Shown here: positions 17,225-26,460 of the stretch, one piece after another
How the letters are laid out: each line of letters starts with the position of its first letter
Numbering within the stretch: position 1 is the stretch's first letter
Notes under the pieces: model-generated
Databases searched by the model: none
The model's input: the letters and a program-made list of their open reading frames with translations, nothing else
Told to the model about the DNA's origin: nothing
Assembly (NCBI GenBank): GCA_017519865.1
Contig: JAFWRQ010000017.1
Span: 31,316 to 95,315, forward strand
From: Bacteroidales bacterium
Lineage (GTDB): Bacteria; Bacteroidota; Bacteroidia; Bacteroidales; UBA932
Reading direction: 5' to 3'
Length of the DNA: 64,000 bases
Program-made: the position numbers and the translations under genes

Positions 17225-17653
17225 TTAGACCGGGATCTTGTCGATCCTGCGTTTGTGGCGGCCTCCGGCGAACTCCGAAGTGAGCCAGGCGCGGACGATG
17301 CTCACCGCCATGCGGTAGCTGATGAAGCGTGCCGGCATGACCAGGACATTCGCGTCGTTATGCTCCTTGACCAGTTTGCCCACTGCGGTGTTCCAGGCCA
17401 GTCCGGCACGGATGCCGCGGTGATGGTTCAGCGTCATCGCCATCCCGTTGCCGGTGCCGCAAAGGGCGATGCCCCTGTCAACCTCGCCGTTCTCCACGGC
17501 CGAGGCCAGCGGGTGGGCAACGTCGGCGTAGTCCATGCTCTCGGTGCTGTCAGTACCGAAGTTCACCACTTCGTACCCTTTTCCAAGCAGGTACGAAATG
17601 AGCCGGGCCTTGTACTCGACCCCGGCGTGGTCGTTGCATATTCCTATTCTCAT
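17225..17653 (-). CDS. rpiB: ribose-5-phosphate isomerase B
   Basis: 142 aa, normal RpiB length. It interconverts ribose-5-phosphate and ribulose-5-phosphate. The N-terminus RIGICNDHAG matches the family's GxDHAG motif with Asn for the usual first residue. The active-site cysteine is in ALCGTGNGMAM (about residue 80), followed by NHHRGIRAGLAWN. It lies between the serine hydrolase (4 bp) and truB (4 bp) in one transcription unit. The pentose link to the arabinose operon is functional only; they are not adjacent. Confidence 0.95.
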   Translation of the reverse strand: MRIGICNDHAGVEYKARLISYLLGKGYEVVNFGTDSTESMDYADVAHPLASAVENGEVDRGIALCGTGNGMAMTLNHHRGIRAGLAWNTAVGKLVKEHNDANVLVMPARFISYRMAVSIVRAWLTSEFAGGRHKRRIDKIPV

Positions 17654-17657
17654 AAGC

Positions 17658-18725
17658 CTAGATCTTGTCGTAAATGTCTTTCATTACATAGCGCAGCACT
17701 GCCTGGGCGTTGCCGCAGAGGGAGTTGACCGCGATGACGACGTTCTTCTCCGGGGCTATCACGGCCCACTGGCCCCAAGCCCCGTCGATACGGTACGTAC
17801 CGTTGTCACAACGCCACATCTGGTACCCGTACCCTGCTACCCAGTCCTCCTGCACGAACCTGCCGGAAGCCGGTTCCGGCTGCATTATCTGGACCGACAT
17901 CGCTTCGTCGATCCATTTCTCCGAAACGATCCGTTTGCCGTCCCATTCTCCCTTGTTCAGGAAAAGCTGTCCCATCTTGGCCAGGTCCTCGGTACGAAGG
18001 AATAGCCCCCAGCCTCCCATGCTGTAGCCCTCGGCCGACTCCTTCCAGTAGAAGTCCTTGATGCCCATGGGCCTGAACAGCTTTTCTTCCAGATAATCCA
18101 CCAGTTTCTTTCCGGTGACCTTCGTGATGATTACGGAAAGCAGATAGGTGTTCATGCTGTTATATGAGAACATCTCGCCGGGGTAGAAGCTGAAACTGTC
18201 GTGAAGCATGAACGAAGTCGGATCCTTAAGTGCGAGGGCTTCGGTCTCGCCCAGCATGTCGTGCCTGAAGCCGGAAGACATCGTCAGAAGATTCCATACG
18301 GTCATCGCCTTCAGGCTGTCGGACGGCTCGGCCGGCAGTTCGGATGCGTCGAAGAACTTGACCACCGGGTCGTCGACCGAGAGCAAGCCCTCGTCGGCCG
18401 CAATGCCGATGGCCGTGGCGGTAAAGGTCTTGCTGCCGGACCACAGGGCGTGCTTCATGTCGGCCCGGTGGGCTGGGTCATACTTCTCGTAAATGACTTT
18501 GCCGTCCTTGAGGACCACCACGCCGTGGACCTCGTTGGTGCTGCCGACGAGGTTTGCGTCGAGGAAAAGCTGGTCGAATCCGGTGACGTCGATGCCTTCC
18601 GCTTCCGTCCGCTGCAGATGTGTCCCTTTCGGGGAGCCTGAAGCCACCATTACGACGGAAGCCATGACCCGTGCGAAAATTACTAGGAGCACGAGAGCAG
18701 CCGCGGCAAAAAAGACTCTTTTCAT
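17658..18725 (-). CDS. serine hydrolase of the beta-lactamase/class C family, exported or membrane-anchored
   Basis: 355 aa from ATG 18725; the open frame upstream lies within gltX in another frame. An N-terminal hydrophobic segment (about residues 4-25) is a signal peptide or anchor. The SxxK nucleophile motif is SGSK in ALWSGSKTFTATAIG, and FSYNSMNTYLL supplies a Tyr-x-Asn-like element. The segment GAWGQWAVIAPEKN near the C-terminus is like class C esterase/beta-lactamase-type hydrolases. The physiological substrate is unknown: esterase, D-aminopeptidase or peptidoglycan hydrolase are all possible. It lies 2 bp after gltX. Confidence 0.85.
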   Translation of the reverse strand: MKRVFFAAAALVLLVIFARVMASVVMVASGSPKGTHLQRTEAEGIDVTGFDQLFLDANLVGSTNEVHGVVVLKDGKVIYEKYDPAHRADMKHALWSGSKTFTATAIGIAADEGLLSVDDPVVKFFDASELPAEPSDSLKAMTVWNLLTMSSGFRHDMLGETEALALKDPTSFMLHDSFSFYPGEMFSYNSMNTYLLSVIITKVTGKKLVDYLEEKLFRPMGIKDFYWKESAEGYSMGGWGLFLRTEDLAKMGQLFLNKGEWDGKRIVSEKWIDEAMSVQIMQPEPASGRFVQEDWVAGYGYQMWRCDNGTYRIDGAWGQWAVIAPEKNVVIAVNSLCGNAQAVLRYVMKDIYDKI

Positions 18726-18727
18726 AA

Positions 18728-20335
18728 TTACCCGAGTTGAGCGACTGCGTTCTCCATCCTGGAGCGGAACTCGTCCTTTCCGATGAAGGAGAGGATGTCC
18801 GCGATGCCGAGGCCGCTGGACGCTCCGGAGAGCGCCAGGCGGAGGCAGTTCATCACCTTGCCCATCGGCCATTCATTGCCGCGGATGAAGCCTTCAAGCT
18901 CTTCACCGACCGCTTCGGCCGTCCAGGGGCCTTCGTATCCGTACATGTGCTCCGCGGCTTTCAGTGCCAGTGTGTAGTTCTCTTCTTTCCAGAACTTTGC
19001 GGCGTCCTTCTCGACATATTCCTTGGGAGCGGCGAAAAGGTATGGGGCGATGGTCCAGAAATCGGCGACGAACGTAGCGCGCTCCTTGATCAGCGCCACT
19101 ACGCCCTTTACGTAGTTCTTCGATACGGAGTGTGCGGCGAAGTCGTGGCTCACGGGGCATTTGTAGCAGCCCGTGACCTCTATGCCGTTTGCCTCGAGGA
19201 TGGGGACGAACAGGTCGGTGAGTTCCTCGTCGGATTTCATCCTGAGGTACTCCTTGTTGAACCACTTCGCCTTGTCGGGATTGAACTTTGCACCGGCTTT
19301 CTGCACCTTCTCCATCGAGAAGGCCTGTATCAGTTCTTCAAGCGAGAAGAGCTCGCGGTCGTCGCCGGGATTCCATCCGAGCATCGCCAGCATATTGACG
19401 AAAGCCTCAGGGAAATATCCGTCCTCGCGGTAGCCGTGCGAAGCCTCGCCTTCGGCGTTGACCCATCGCAGCGGGAAAACGGGGAACCCCATCTTGTCGC
19501 CGTCGCGCTTGCTGAGCTTGCCGTTGCCGACAGGCTTCAGCAGCAGCGACAGATGCGCGAAGCGCGGCCTCGTCTCCTCCCAGCCGAAAGCCTTGTAGAG
19601 CATATAGTGAAGGGGCAGGGAAGGCAGCCACTCCTCACCGCGGATGACCTCGGTGATCTCCATCAGGTGGTCGTCCACGATGTTTGCGAGATGGTAGGTG
19701 GGCAGTTCATCGGCGCGTTTCCACAGGACCTTGTCGTCCAGGGTGTCGGTATTGACTTCGATGTGGCCGCGGATCATGTCGTCCATGGCCACCACGGTGT
19801 TCTCCGGCATCTTGAAGCGGATGGTCCAGTTGACGGTTTCCTCCAGCAGTTTAGAGGTCTCCTCTGCGCTCAGTGTAAGGGAGTTGCGCAGAGACATTCG
19901 GGACTTCTGGTTGTAAGTGAAAGTCTCGCCGCGGGCTTCGGCTGCGCTGCGCACCGCCTCCAGCTCCTCCGCCGAGTCGAAGGCGTAATAGGCGTAGCCG
20001 TTGGCCACCAACTGCTCGGCGTATGCGCGGTAGATGCCGCGCCTCTGGCTCTGGCGGTACGGAGCGTGCGGGTGCCGCTCCGAGGCGGTCTCGACCACCT
20101 TGCCGTCCTTGTCCACGCCCTCGTCCGGCACTATGCCGCACCATTTCAAGGCTTCGATGATGTATTCTTCGGCTCCCGGCACGAAGCGGTGGGAGTCGGT
20201 GTCCTCGATGCGGAGGATGAAATCTCCTCCGTGCTGCTTGGCATACAGATAGTTGTAGAGCGCGGTCCGGACTCCTCCCATATGCAGGGGACCGGTCGGG
20301 GACGGCGCGAATCTTACTCTCGTTCTCCTTTCCAT
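18728..20335 (-). CDS. gltX: glutamate--tRNA ligase
   Basis: 535 aa class I aminoacyl-tRNA synthetase that charges tRNA-Glu. The HIGH motif appears as PLHMGG (near residue 17) and the KMSKS motif as GKLSKRDGD. The N-terminal RVRFAPSPTGPLHMGG is diagnostic of GluRS. A GCYKCPVSHD stretch lies in the C-terminal half. The gene starts 5 bp after ftsZ and is the first non-division gene at the end of the dcw run. It probably receives read-through from it, since I see no hairpin terminator between them. Confidence 0.97.
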   Translation of the reverse strand: MERRTRVRFAPSPTGPLHMGGVRTALYNYLYAKQHGGDFILRIEDTDSHRFVPGAEEYIIEALKWCGIVPDEGVDKDGKVVETASERHPHAPYRQSQRRGIYRAYAEQLVANGYAYYAFDSAEELEAVRSAAEARGETFTYNQKSRMSLRNSLTLSAEETSKLLEETVNWTIRFKMPENTVVAMDDMIRGHIEVNTDTLDDKVLWKRADELPTYHLANIVDDHLMEITEVIRGEEWLPSLPLHYMLYKAFGWEETRPRFAHLSLLLKPVGNGKLSKRDGDKMGFPVFPLRWVNAEGEASHGYREDGYFPEAFVNMLAMLGWNPGDDRELFSLEELIQAFSMEKVQKAGAKFNPDKAKWFNKEYLRMKSDEELTDLFVPILEANGIEVTGCYKCPVSHDFAAHSVSKNYVKGVVALIKERATFVADFWTIAPYLFAAPKEYVEKDAAKFWKEENYTLALKAAEHMYGYEGPWTAEAVGEELEGFIRGNEWPMGKVMNCLRLALSGASSGLGIADILSFIGKDEFRSRMENAVAQLG

Positions 20336-20340
20336 GTCTG

Positions 20341-21618
20341 CTACTCGTTATGTGAACTTCTCCTTATTGCAGGGATATTCTCCAGGGTACTAAGGTCCTC
20401 CCCGTTCTCCATCAGGAGGACGGGCTTGTTCTGCTCGTCGAACACCGGGTGGCTGCTCTGGGTATTGAAGCCTATCGTTTGGATGACGCCGCCTTCGGTG
20501 GCGGGAAGGCTGCGGCCCTCCTCGCTGTCCATGACACGTTTCTTGTCGAAGACGTAGTCGTTGTCGAGGATGATGAGGTTGCCGAGGTCCACGTTGGTGA
20601 TCTTGTTGAGCTTGTTGTACTCGAAACCTGTGGCGACAACGGTCACGCGGATGGTGTCGTCGGCATCCGGATCGTCGTTCCAGATGATGCCGCGCTTGAA
20701 CATGGTGAACTTTCCGAGGGCATCGCGGATCTTGTTGGTCAGGACGTTGAGGTCGTCCATCTCGATGCCGTTCTCGTTGTTGGCTACGGTGATGTTCAGG
20801 AGGACCTTCTGGGCGGTGTTGACCTCGAAGTCGTTGAGCAGCGGCGAGTTGATGGCCGCCTCGATGGCGTCGTCGATACGGTTCTGGCCCTTTCCGACGC
20901 CGCAGCCCATCAACGCCAGGCCGCTGTCCTTCATCACGGTCTTCACATCCTCGAAGTCGACGTTGACATAGCCCTTCTTCTTGATGATTTCCACGACGCT
21001 CATCACTGCTGTGGCGAGCACCTCGTCAGCCTTCGGGAAGGCCTCCTGGATGAGGAGCTTGCCGAACTGTTCGTGGAGTTTCTCATTGTTGATGATGAGG
21101 AGGCTGTCGACGTTCTTCTTGAGTTCGTTGATGCCGTCGATGGCGCGTCCGAGGGCCTCGGGACCCTCGTTCTCGAACGGGAGGGTCACGACGGCCACGG
21201 TCAGGATTCCCCGCTCGCGGGACATCTTCGCGATCACCGGAGCGGCTCCGGTACCTGTGCCGCCTCCCATGCCCGCGGTGATGAAGAGCATGTCTATGGG
21301 CGCTCCGAACACCACGGCAGCGATCTGGTCCTGCGCATCGAGCGCGGCGTTGCGGCCGGCGGTCGCATTGGTGCCGGCGCCGAGGCCGCGCCCCATCTGT
21401 ATCTTGGTGGGGACGTCGCATCCGTCGAGCGCCTGCGAGTCGGTGTTGCAGACGATGAAGTTGCAGCCCTGCACCTGCTGCTTGAACATATAGTTGACGG
21501 CGTTGCAGCCGCCTCCGCCCACTCCGATGACGGAGATCTTGGACTCCTTGGCGGGTTCCCAGCTCGCGGGCTGGATGTCGATGCCGTCGAATTCGATGCC
21601 TTTGTATATCTCGTTCAT
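20341..21618 (-). CDS. ftsZ: cell division GTPase FtsZ
   Basis: 425 aa tubulin homologue that polymerises into the division ring. The GTP-binding signature GGGTGTGAAPV is present (about residues 118-128), as is the N-terminal GVGGGGCNAVNYM loop. The C-terminal tail is variable and ends with ENIPAIRRSSHNE, a recognisable version of the conserved C-terminal peptide (IPAFLR type) that binds FtsA. Last gene of the core dcw cluster, 15 bp after ftsA. Confidence 0.98.
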   Translation of the reverse strand: MNEIYKGIEFDGIDIQPASWEPAKESKISVIGVGGGGCNAVNYMFKQQVQGCNFIVCNTDSQALDGCDVPTKIQMGRGLGAGTNATAGRNAALDAQDQIAAVVFGAPIDMLFITAGMGGGTGTGAAPVIAKMSRERGILTVAVVTLPFENEGPEALGRAIDGINELKKNVDSLLIINNEKLHEQFGKLLIQEAFPKADEVLATAVMSVVEIIKKKGYVNVDFEDVKTVMKDSGLALMGCGVGKGQNRIDDAIEAAINSPLLNDFEVNTAQKVLLNITVANNENGIEMDDLNVLTNKIRDALGKFTMFKRGIIWNDDPDADDTIRVTVVATGFEYNKLNKITNVDLGNLIILDNDYVFDKKRVMDSEEGRSLPATEGGVIQTIGFNTQSSHPVFDEQNKPVLLMENGEDLSTLENIPAIRRSSHNE

Positions 21619-21633
21619 AATGCTGTCCTCCCT

Positions 21634-23187
21634 TTATTCTTCCATTCCGTCGTATCCGTCGTCAATGATCCTGCCCACGGCCGAGCCGACCTTCTTTGTA
21701 AGGGCGTCGAAGGGATTCTTCCAGACGATCCTCGGGGTTTTATTCGCCTTCTTCTCTTCCTTTTTCCTCCTGGCTTCCTCCCTTGCCGCTTCGCGTTGCC
21801 TGCGCTGCTCGTCCTTCTCTTTCAGGCGCGCCCAGATGCCGGACTCCTTCTCCTCTTTCCCTTCTTCCTGGCCTGCATCATCAGGCGTCTCTTCTACAGG
21901 CTCATAGACCGGCTCCTCGGAAGGAACGTACACATCCTCGACGGGTTCCTCCGGAGCAGCTGCGGCGACCTCCTCTTCCTCATCATACCGTGCGGGCGGT
22001 TCGGAGAGGCAGTTAAGGTATTTGTTGTCCTTCGCGGCCATTACCATTCCGACGGAGGCCACGGCGCTGGTGTCATTGATCTCGGGGCATCCGACGTACG
22101 AGAATTTCTGGCGGGGATATCCGATGCGGATGTTGTAGCCGGAAAGTTCCTTGACATAGGTCGAGAGATTGGGGATCACGGCCGAGCCTCCGGTCAGGAC
22201 TATTCCGTTGCGGAGGTTGCCGCCGAATCCGCTCTCCTGGATCTTGTAGAGGCAAGCGTCGACGATCTCCCGCACGCGGCAGGTGATGACCTCCGACAGG
22301 TACTTGACGGAGAGCTGCTTGCAGGAGCCGGACTCACGGTTGTTGATCTGGATGATCTTGTCCCTGAGGGTCAGGATCTTCTCGGGCATGCAGGCTCCGT
22401 AACCGAGCTTGATGTTCTCCGCCAGGCTCTCGGACGTGCCGCATTCGAGCTTGATGTCATTGGTTATGCTCTTTCCTCCGAAGGGGATGGAGGAATAGTA
22501 GCGCATGATGTCGTTGTGATAGATGGTCACGGACGTGGCGCCGGCGCCGATCTCGATCAGGGCGACTCCGTTCTCGCGCTCCTCGTCGGAGAGGATGGCT
22601 CCGGCAGTGATCTCCGGCAGGAAGTACTTCTTGGCCACGGCCACGCCCACCAGGTTCATCACGCGGTCTACATTGTCGCTGTGGCGCTTGCGGCCCACGA
22701 ACACCTTGAAGTTCCCCTCGAGCGTGTCGCTGACCATTCCCTCGATGTCGCTTTCACGGGCGTTCAGGTACTCCTCGGTGGTGAACGACTGAGCCACCAC
22801 CCCGTACATTATCTGTTTCTCCGGATCCGGCAGCGGGTATGTGTCTATGGCATTGTTCTTCAGGAAGTCGATCTCCTCGCGGGTGATGGAACTCTCTCCG
22901 TCCGAGCGTTCGAACTCGGCGCGCGCGTTCACCTGGCTCACCTCGTAGCGGGGGAGTCCGGTCACCACCTGGTGGATCTTGATCTTGAGTTCCTCTTCCG
23001 CATCTGCGAGGGCCGCCTTCACCTTTTCCGCAGCCTTCTGCGGGTTAAATACGTAGGAGTTGCGGATGCCTTCGGACGGGCTTTCCCGGTAGTAAAGCAT
23101 CTGGACTCCCTTGCTGCTGATCTGTGCTACTGTAACGGCTATCTTCGACGTTCCCAGGTCGACGGCCGCTATGTATCTCTCGTCCAT
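21634..23187 (-). CDS. ftsA: cell division protein FtsA
   Basis: 517 aa actin-fold ATPase that tethers FtsZ to the membrane. The N-terminus ERYIAAVDLGTSKIAVTVAQI is the phosphate-1 loop region; IEIGAGATSVTIYH and GIVLTGGSAVIPNL are further actin-fold motifs. After about residue 400 comes a long acidic then basic linker (EEPVEDVYVPSEEPVYEPVEE, then EARRKKEEKK). The end, DALTKKVGSAVGRIIDD, reads as an amphipathic membrane-targeting helix. The extended linker makes it longer than E. coli FtsA (about 420 aa). Confidence 0.96.
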   Translation of the reverse strand: MDERYIAAVDLGTSKIAVTVAQISSKGVQMLYYRESPSEGIRNSYVFNPQKAAEKVKAALADAEEELKIKIHQVVTGLPRYEVSQVNARAEFERSDGESSITREEIDFLKNNAIDTYPLPDPEKQIMYGVVAQSFTTEEYLNARESDIEGMVSDTLEGNFKVFVGRKRHSDNVDRVMNLVGVAVAKKYFLPEITAGAILSDEERENGVALIEIGAGATSVTIYHNDIMRYYSSIPFGGKSITNDIKLECGTSESLAENIKLGYGACMPEKILTLRDKIIQINNRESGSCKQLSVKYLSEVITCRVREIVDACLYKIQESGFGGNLRNGIVLTGGSAVIPNLSTYVKELSGYNIRIGYPRQKFSYVGCPEINDTSAVASVGMVMAAKDNKYLNCLSEPPARYDEEEEVAAAAPEEPVEDVYVPSEEPVYEPVEETPDDAGQEEGKEEKESGIWARLKEKDEQRRQREAAREEARRKKEEKKANKTPRIVWKNPFDALTKKVGSAVGRIIDDGYDGMEE

Positions 23188-23191
23188 ATCC

Positions 23192-23968
23192 CTATTTTTT
23201 ACAAACTATCTGTTTATCGTATTTCACGTTCACTGTCTTGTAGTATCCCTCTCCCTTTTCGGGCAGGATGTAGCGATAATAGTCCGACATTCGGTCGAAC
23301 TTGTCCTTTGCACCGTACGGGCTTCCGAAGATGAAGCGTTCCTTGCCCTCGCGCGGGATCATCACGATGTCCCCGTTTTCCTCCACGTGCATCTGCACGA
23401 TGTTCTCTGCCCATATCCTGGACTTGTCCATATAATCCACCAGCGAGATGACTCCTTTCATCCAGTCCAGCTCGGCCTGGGTTTCCGGTGCTCCCTTATA
23501 GCCTTCGGTGCTGCGGATGGGGATTGCGCCGTCCATCACTGGCACAGGGGTGGTGTAGTTCTCCTGGAGCGGGAAAATGAATCCGTTACAGTCTGCATAG
23601 AAGCCGTAACCGCCCTTCTGGAAGCGGATGACGGGCTCGCGCTGCGTAAGCCGGATGTTGAGCATACCGTCATCCGTGACATAGGCCTCGCTCTTGAGGA
23701 TGGCGCTCTGGACGTCGAGGGTGGCCTCTACCTTGTGCAGGCCTATGCTGTCCAGGCGCTGTCCGATGTATGCGCCATAGTATTTGTCCAGGTAGTCCTT
23801 GATGTCCTGCTCGCTGACGAAGCGGTAGCCGTCGGCATACTCGACCCGTATGCCTTCGCAGGTGCGCAGCTGGCGCTCCCGCGCGGTTCCCGCGTGGATG
23901 AGCGCGCATAGCGCGACCAGTGCGGCCAGCACCGCTACGGATACGAGTATGCGGACTTTGGTCTTCAT
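23192..23968 (-). CDS. ftsQ: cell division protein FtsQ/DivIB
   Basis: 258 aa bitopic inner-membrane protein: short cytoplasmic N-terminus, one membrane helix (about residues 7-26) and a periplasmic part with a POTRA-like segment (about 36-110) followed by the FtsQ beta domain. Sequence conservation in this family is low; the call rests on size, topology and position between murC and ftsA. It overlaps the murC stop by 4 bp (ATGA) and is followed by ftsA after 4 bp. Confidence 0.9.
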   Translation of the reverse strand: MKTKVRILVSVAVLAALVALCALIHAGTARERQLRTCEGIRVEYADGYRFVSEQDIKDYLDKYYGAYIGQRLDSIGLHKVEATLDVQSAILKSEAYVTDDGMLNIRLTQREPVIRFQKGGYGFYADCNGFIFPLQENYTTPVPVMDGAIPIRSTEGYKGAPETQAELDWMKGVISLVDYMDKSRIWAENIVQMHVEENGDIVMIPREGKERFIFGSPYGAKDKFDRMSDYYRYILPEKGEGYYKTVNVKYDKQIVCKK

Positions 23969-25317
23969 TGCAAGGACTTTTCAAGCATTTCGGTTATAGG
24001 TTCTACGAAGCGGTCGATGTTTCCGGCTCCGAAGGTCACAAGCACGTCCGGGCGCTCCTGCGACAGCGTTTCCAGCAGTTTTTCCTTCGTTATGAGGACC
24101 TTCTCCGGAGCCGTCACATCCTTGAATATGAGTTCGGACGTGACTCCCGGGATGGGCTCCTCCCTCGCGGGGTAGATGTCCAGCAGGATGAGTTTGTCCA
24201 CGGCGCTGAGCGCGGTGGCGAACTCCGGTGCAAGGTCCTGCGTGCGCGAATAAAGGTGCGGCTGGAAAACTGCCGTGAGTTTCCTTCCCGGAAACATTCC
24301 GCGGATGGAGGAAATGGTCGTTGCCAGTTCCTGCGGATGGTGCGCGTAGTCGTCTATGTATGTGAGGCCGGGACGGTTGATATGTACGTCCATGCGCCTC
24401 TGCACGCCCTTGAAGGTCCCTATCGCGTGCCTGACGGCTTCAGGCGCGGTCCCGTGGACCAGGCAGACCGCGGCGGCAGCGATGCTGTTCTCGATGTATA
24501 CCCAGCCTGGAACGCCGGGGGTGATGTCCTTGACGACGCCTCGGGGATATACCAGGTCGAAGGTATAGTGCCCGAGTTCGCCGCGCCTGATGTTCTCGGC
24601 GTGGAAATCGGCTGTCGGGTCATCGAGATGGTAGGTGTGGATCTTCGCCGCGGTGTCCTTTCCGGTGACTGGAAGGCCGAGTTTCTTGATGAGCACTCCG
24701 GAGACCTGGGAGGCGAATATGCGGAAAGCCTCCTGTACATGTTCCAGGTCGCCATAGATGTCGAGGTGGTCGGCATCCATGGCCGTGATGACCGCCACGG
24801 CGGGATGGAGTTGGTGGAACGAGCGGTCGAACTCGTCCGCCTCGGCCACGACCGTGGGCACGGGGCTCACCAGAAGATTGGTGCCGTAGTTCTTCGAGAT
24901 GCCCCCGAGGAATGCCGAGCAGCCGTCGCCGCTCTCGGTAAGGATATGCGCCACCAGCGTGCTGGTGGTGGTCTTGCCGTGCGTTCCGGCGACGGCCAGG
25001 CATTTCTGCCCGCGCGTTATCTCGCCGAGGCTCAGGGAGCGCTTCACGACCCTGTATCCGTTTTCACGCACGTATGTGAGTTCGGAATTGTCGGAAGGTA
25101 TGGCAGGAGTGTAGATTACCAGCGTCTCTTCCACATCCTTGGGAATGAAAGCCGGATCGTCTTCGAAATGCACGCCGATGCCCTCCTCCTGAAGTGCTTC
25201 GGTGAGGGCGGAAGGGGTGCGGTCGTAGCCTGAGACCACGAGCCCCTTGCGTTTGAAGTAGCGGGCGATGGCACTCATGCCGATGCCTCCGATCCCTATG
25301 AAATAAACATTCTTCAT
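23965..25317 (-). CDS. murC: UDP-N-acetylmuramate--L-alanine ligase
   Basis: 450 aa Mur ligase that adds L-Ala to UDP-MurNAc, the first step of stem-peptide assembly. The N-terminal NVYFIGIGGIGMSAIARY is the UDP-binding glycine-rich motif specific to MurC. The ATP P-loop is AVAGTHGKTTTSTL (about residue 107). DDYAHHPQEL is the MurC C-terminal motif. It overlaps murG and ftsQ by 4 bp each. Confidence 0.98.
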   Translation of the reverse strand: MKNVYFIGIGGIGMSAIARYFKRKGLVVSGYDRTPSALTEALQEEGIGVHFEDDPAFIPKDVEETLVIYTPAIPSDNSELTYVRENGYRVVKRSLSLGEITRGQKCLAVAGTHGKTTTSTLVAHILTESGDGCSAFLGGISKNYGTNLLVSPVPTVVAEADEFDRSFHQLHPAVAVITAMDADHLDIYGDLEHVQEAFRIFASQVSGVLIKKLGLPVTGKDTAAKIHTYHLDDPTADFHAENIRRGELGHYTFDLVYPRGVVKDITPGVPGWVYIENSIAAAAVCLVHGTAPEAVRHAIGTFKGVQRRMDVHINRPGLTYIDDYAHHPQELATTISSIRGMFPGRKLTAVFQPHLYSRTQDLAPEFATALSAVDKLILLDIYPAREEPIPGVTSELIFKDVTAPEKVLITKEKLLETLSQERPDVLVTFGAGNIDRFVEPITEMLEKSLQ

Positions 25318-26456
25318 CTTTCCAGCAGTCTGTAAACTTCCTTGGCTATGTCCATTGCCGCGTCCATGCGGGCAAGCGGCGCTATGTTGGTCTCCATCAT
25401 CCTGATCCTTTCTGCGTCGTGCGCGAGCGCTACGGCCTCGGCCATCATCTTCTCCTTCGCTTCCGAATCCTTTACAAGGACGGCTGCGTCCTTGCGGACG
25501 AGCGCCATCGCATTGTGCGTCTGATGGTCCTCGGCCACGTTTGGCGAAGGGACGAGGATGGACGCCTTCCTGGCGGCGCAGAGCTCGGAGACAGAGCTGG
25601 CGCCTGAACGGGAGATGACCACGTCAGCCATGGCGTAGGCCAGGTCCATCCTTTGGATGAAATCGGAGTGGCGGACGTTGTCGACCCTCCTCGTGGAGCG
25701 AATACTCTCCATGAATGCATCGATCTCGGGCTTGTAGTACTTGCCGCACTGCCACAGCACTTCGACGTCCTCCCCTCCGGGGCATCCGTCCGAGACCCAT
25801 TTCTTCATCGCCTCGTTGAGGGTGCGGCTGCCGAGGCTGCCGCCGACGATGAGTATGTGTTTCATGTCCGGGTTCAAGCCATAGAAGGCAATCCCTTCCT
25901 TGCGCATTTCCTCGGTTACGGGGACGATCTCCTTGCGGATGGGGTTGCCGGTGAACACTATCCTGTCGGCCGGGAAGAACTTCTCCATGCCCTCATACGC
26001 CACGCAGATGCTTCCGGCTTTCTTCGACAGGATCTTGTTGGTCAGGCCGGCGAAGCCGTTCTGCTCCTGGATCAGGGCGGGGATGCCCTTGCGTGTGGCC
26101 GCCCTGAGCAGCGGGGCGCTGGCGTAGCCGCCCACGCCTATGGCGATGTCCGGCTTGAAGTCGTCGATGATGCGTCCTGCCTTCCGGAGACTCTGGAGGA
26201 GCTTGAAGGGGACCTGCACGTCGTTCTTGATGTTGGCCCAGTTCAACTGGCGCTGGAGACCGACGATAGGGAGCCCCACGATGGTGTATCCCGCAGCCGG
26301 GACCTTCTCCATCTCCATCTTGCCGTAGGCGCCGACGAAAAGGATCTCGGTGTCGGGATTGAGTTCCTTGAGCTTGTCCGCGATGGAGATGGCCGGGAAG
26401 ATGTGTCCTCCCGTGCCGCCTCCGCTTATTATTGCACGCAATGGTCTGTACTCCAT
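25314..26456 (-). CDS. murG: UDP-GlcNAc:undecaprenyl-PP-MurNAc-pentapeptide GlcNAc transferase
   Basis: 380 aa from ATG 26456, which avoids the 17-bp overlap with ftsW that the upstream ATG at 26477 would create. MurG adds GlcNAc to lipid I to make lipid II on the cytoplasmic face of the membrane. The N-terminal ISGGGTGGHIFPA loop is diagnostic, and GGSLGSRTLNEA is the second conserved loop. The SGASSVSELCAARKASILVPSP region is the UDP-GlcNAc site. Overlaps murC by 4 bp. Confidence 0.97.
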   Translation of the reverse strand: MEYRPLRAIISGGGTGGHIFPAISIADKLKELNPDTEILFVGAYGKMEMEKVPAAGYTIVGLPIVGLQRQLNWANIKNDVQVPFKLLQSLRKAGRIIDDFKPDIAIGVGGYASAPLLRAATRKGIPALIQEQNGFAGLTNKILSKKAGSICVAYEGMEKFFPADRIVFTGNPIRKEIVPVTEEMRKEGIAFYGLNPDMKHILIVGGSLGSRTLNEAMKKWVSDGCPGGEDVEVLWQCGKYYKPEIDAFMESIRSTRRVDNVRHSDFIQRMDLAYAMADVVISRSGASSVSELCAARKASILVPSPNVAEDHQTHNAMALVRKDAAVLVKDSEAKEKMMAEAVALAHDAERIRMMETNIAPLARMDAAMDIAKEVYRLLER

Positions 26457-26460
26457 ATCC

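Noticed and set aside
20449-23334. 961-residue plus-strand open frame
   Set aside because: Antisense to ftsZ, ftsA and part of ftsQ; in a GC-rich genome the complementary frame stays open. Composition (Val/Gly/Asp/Leu-rich) is of the shadow type and it has no domain or promoter.
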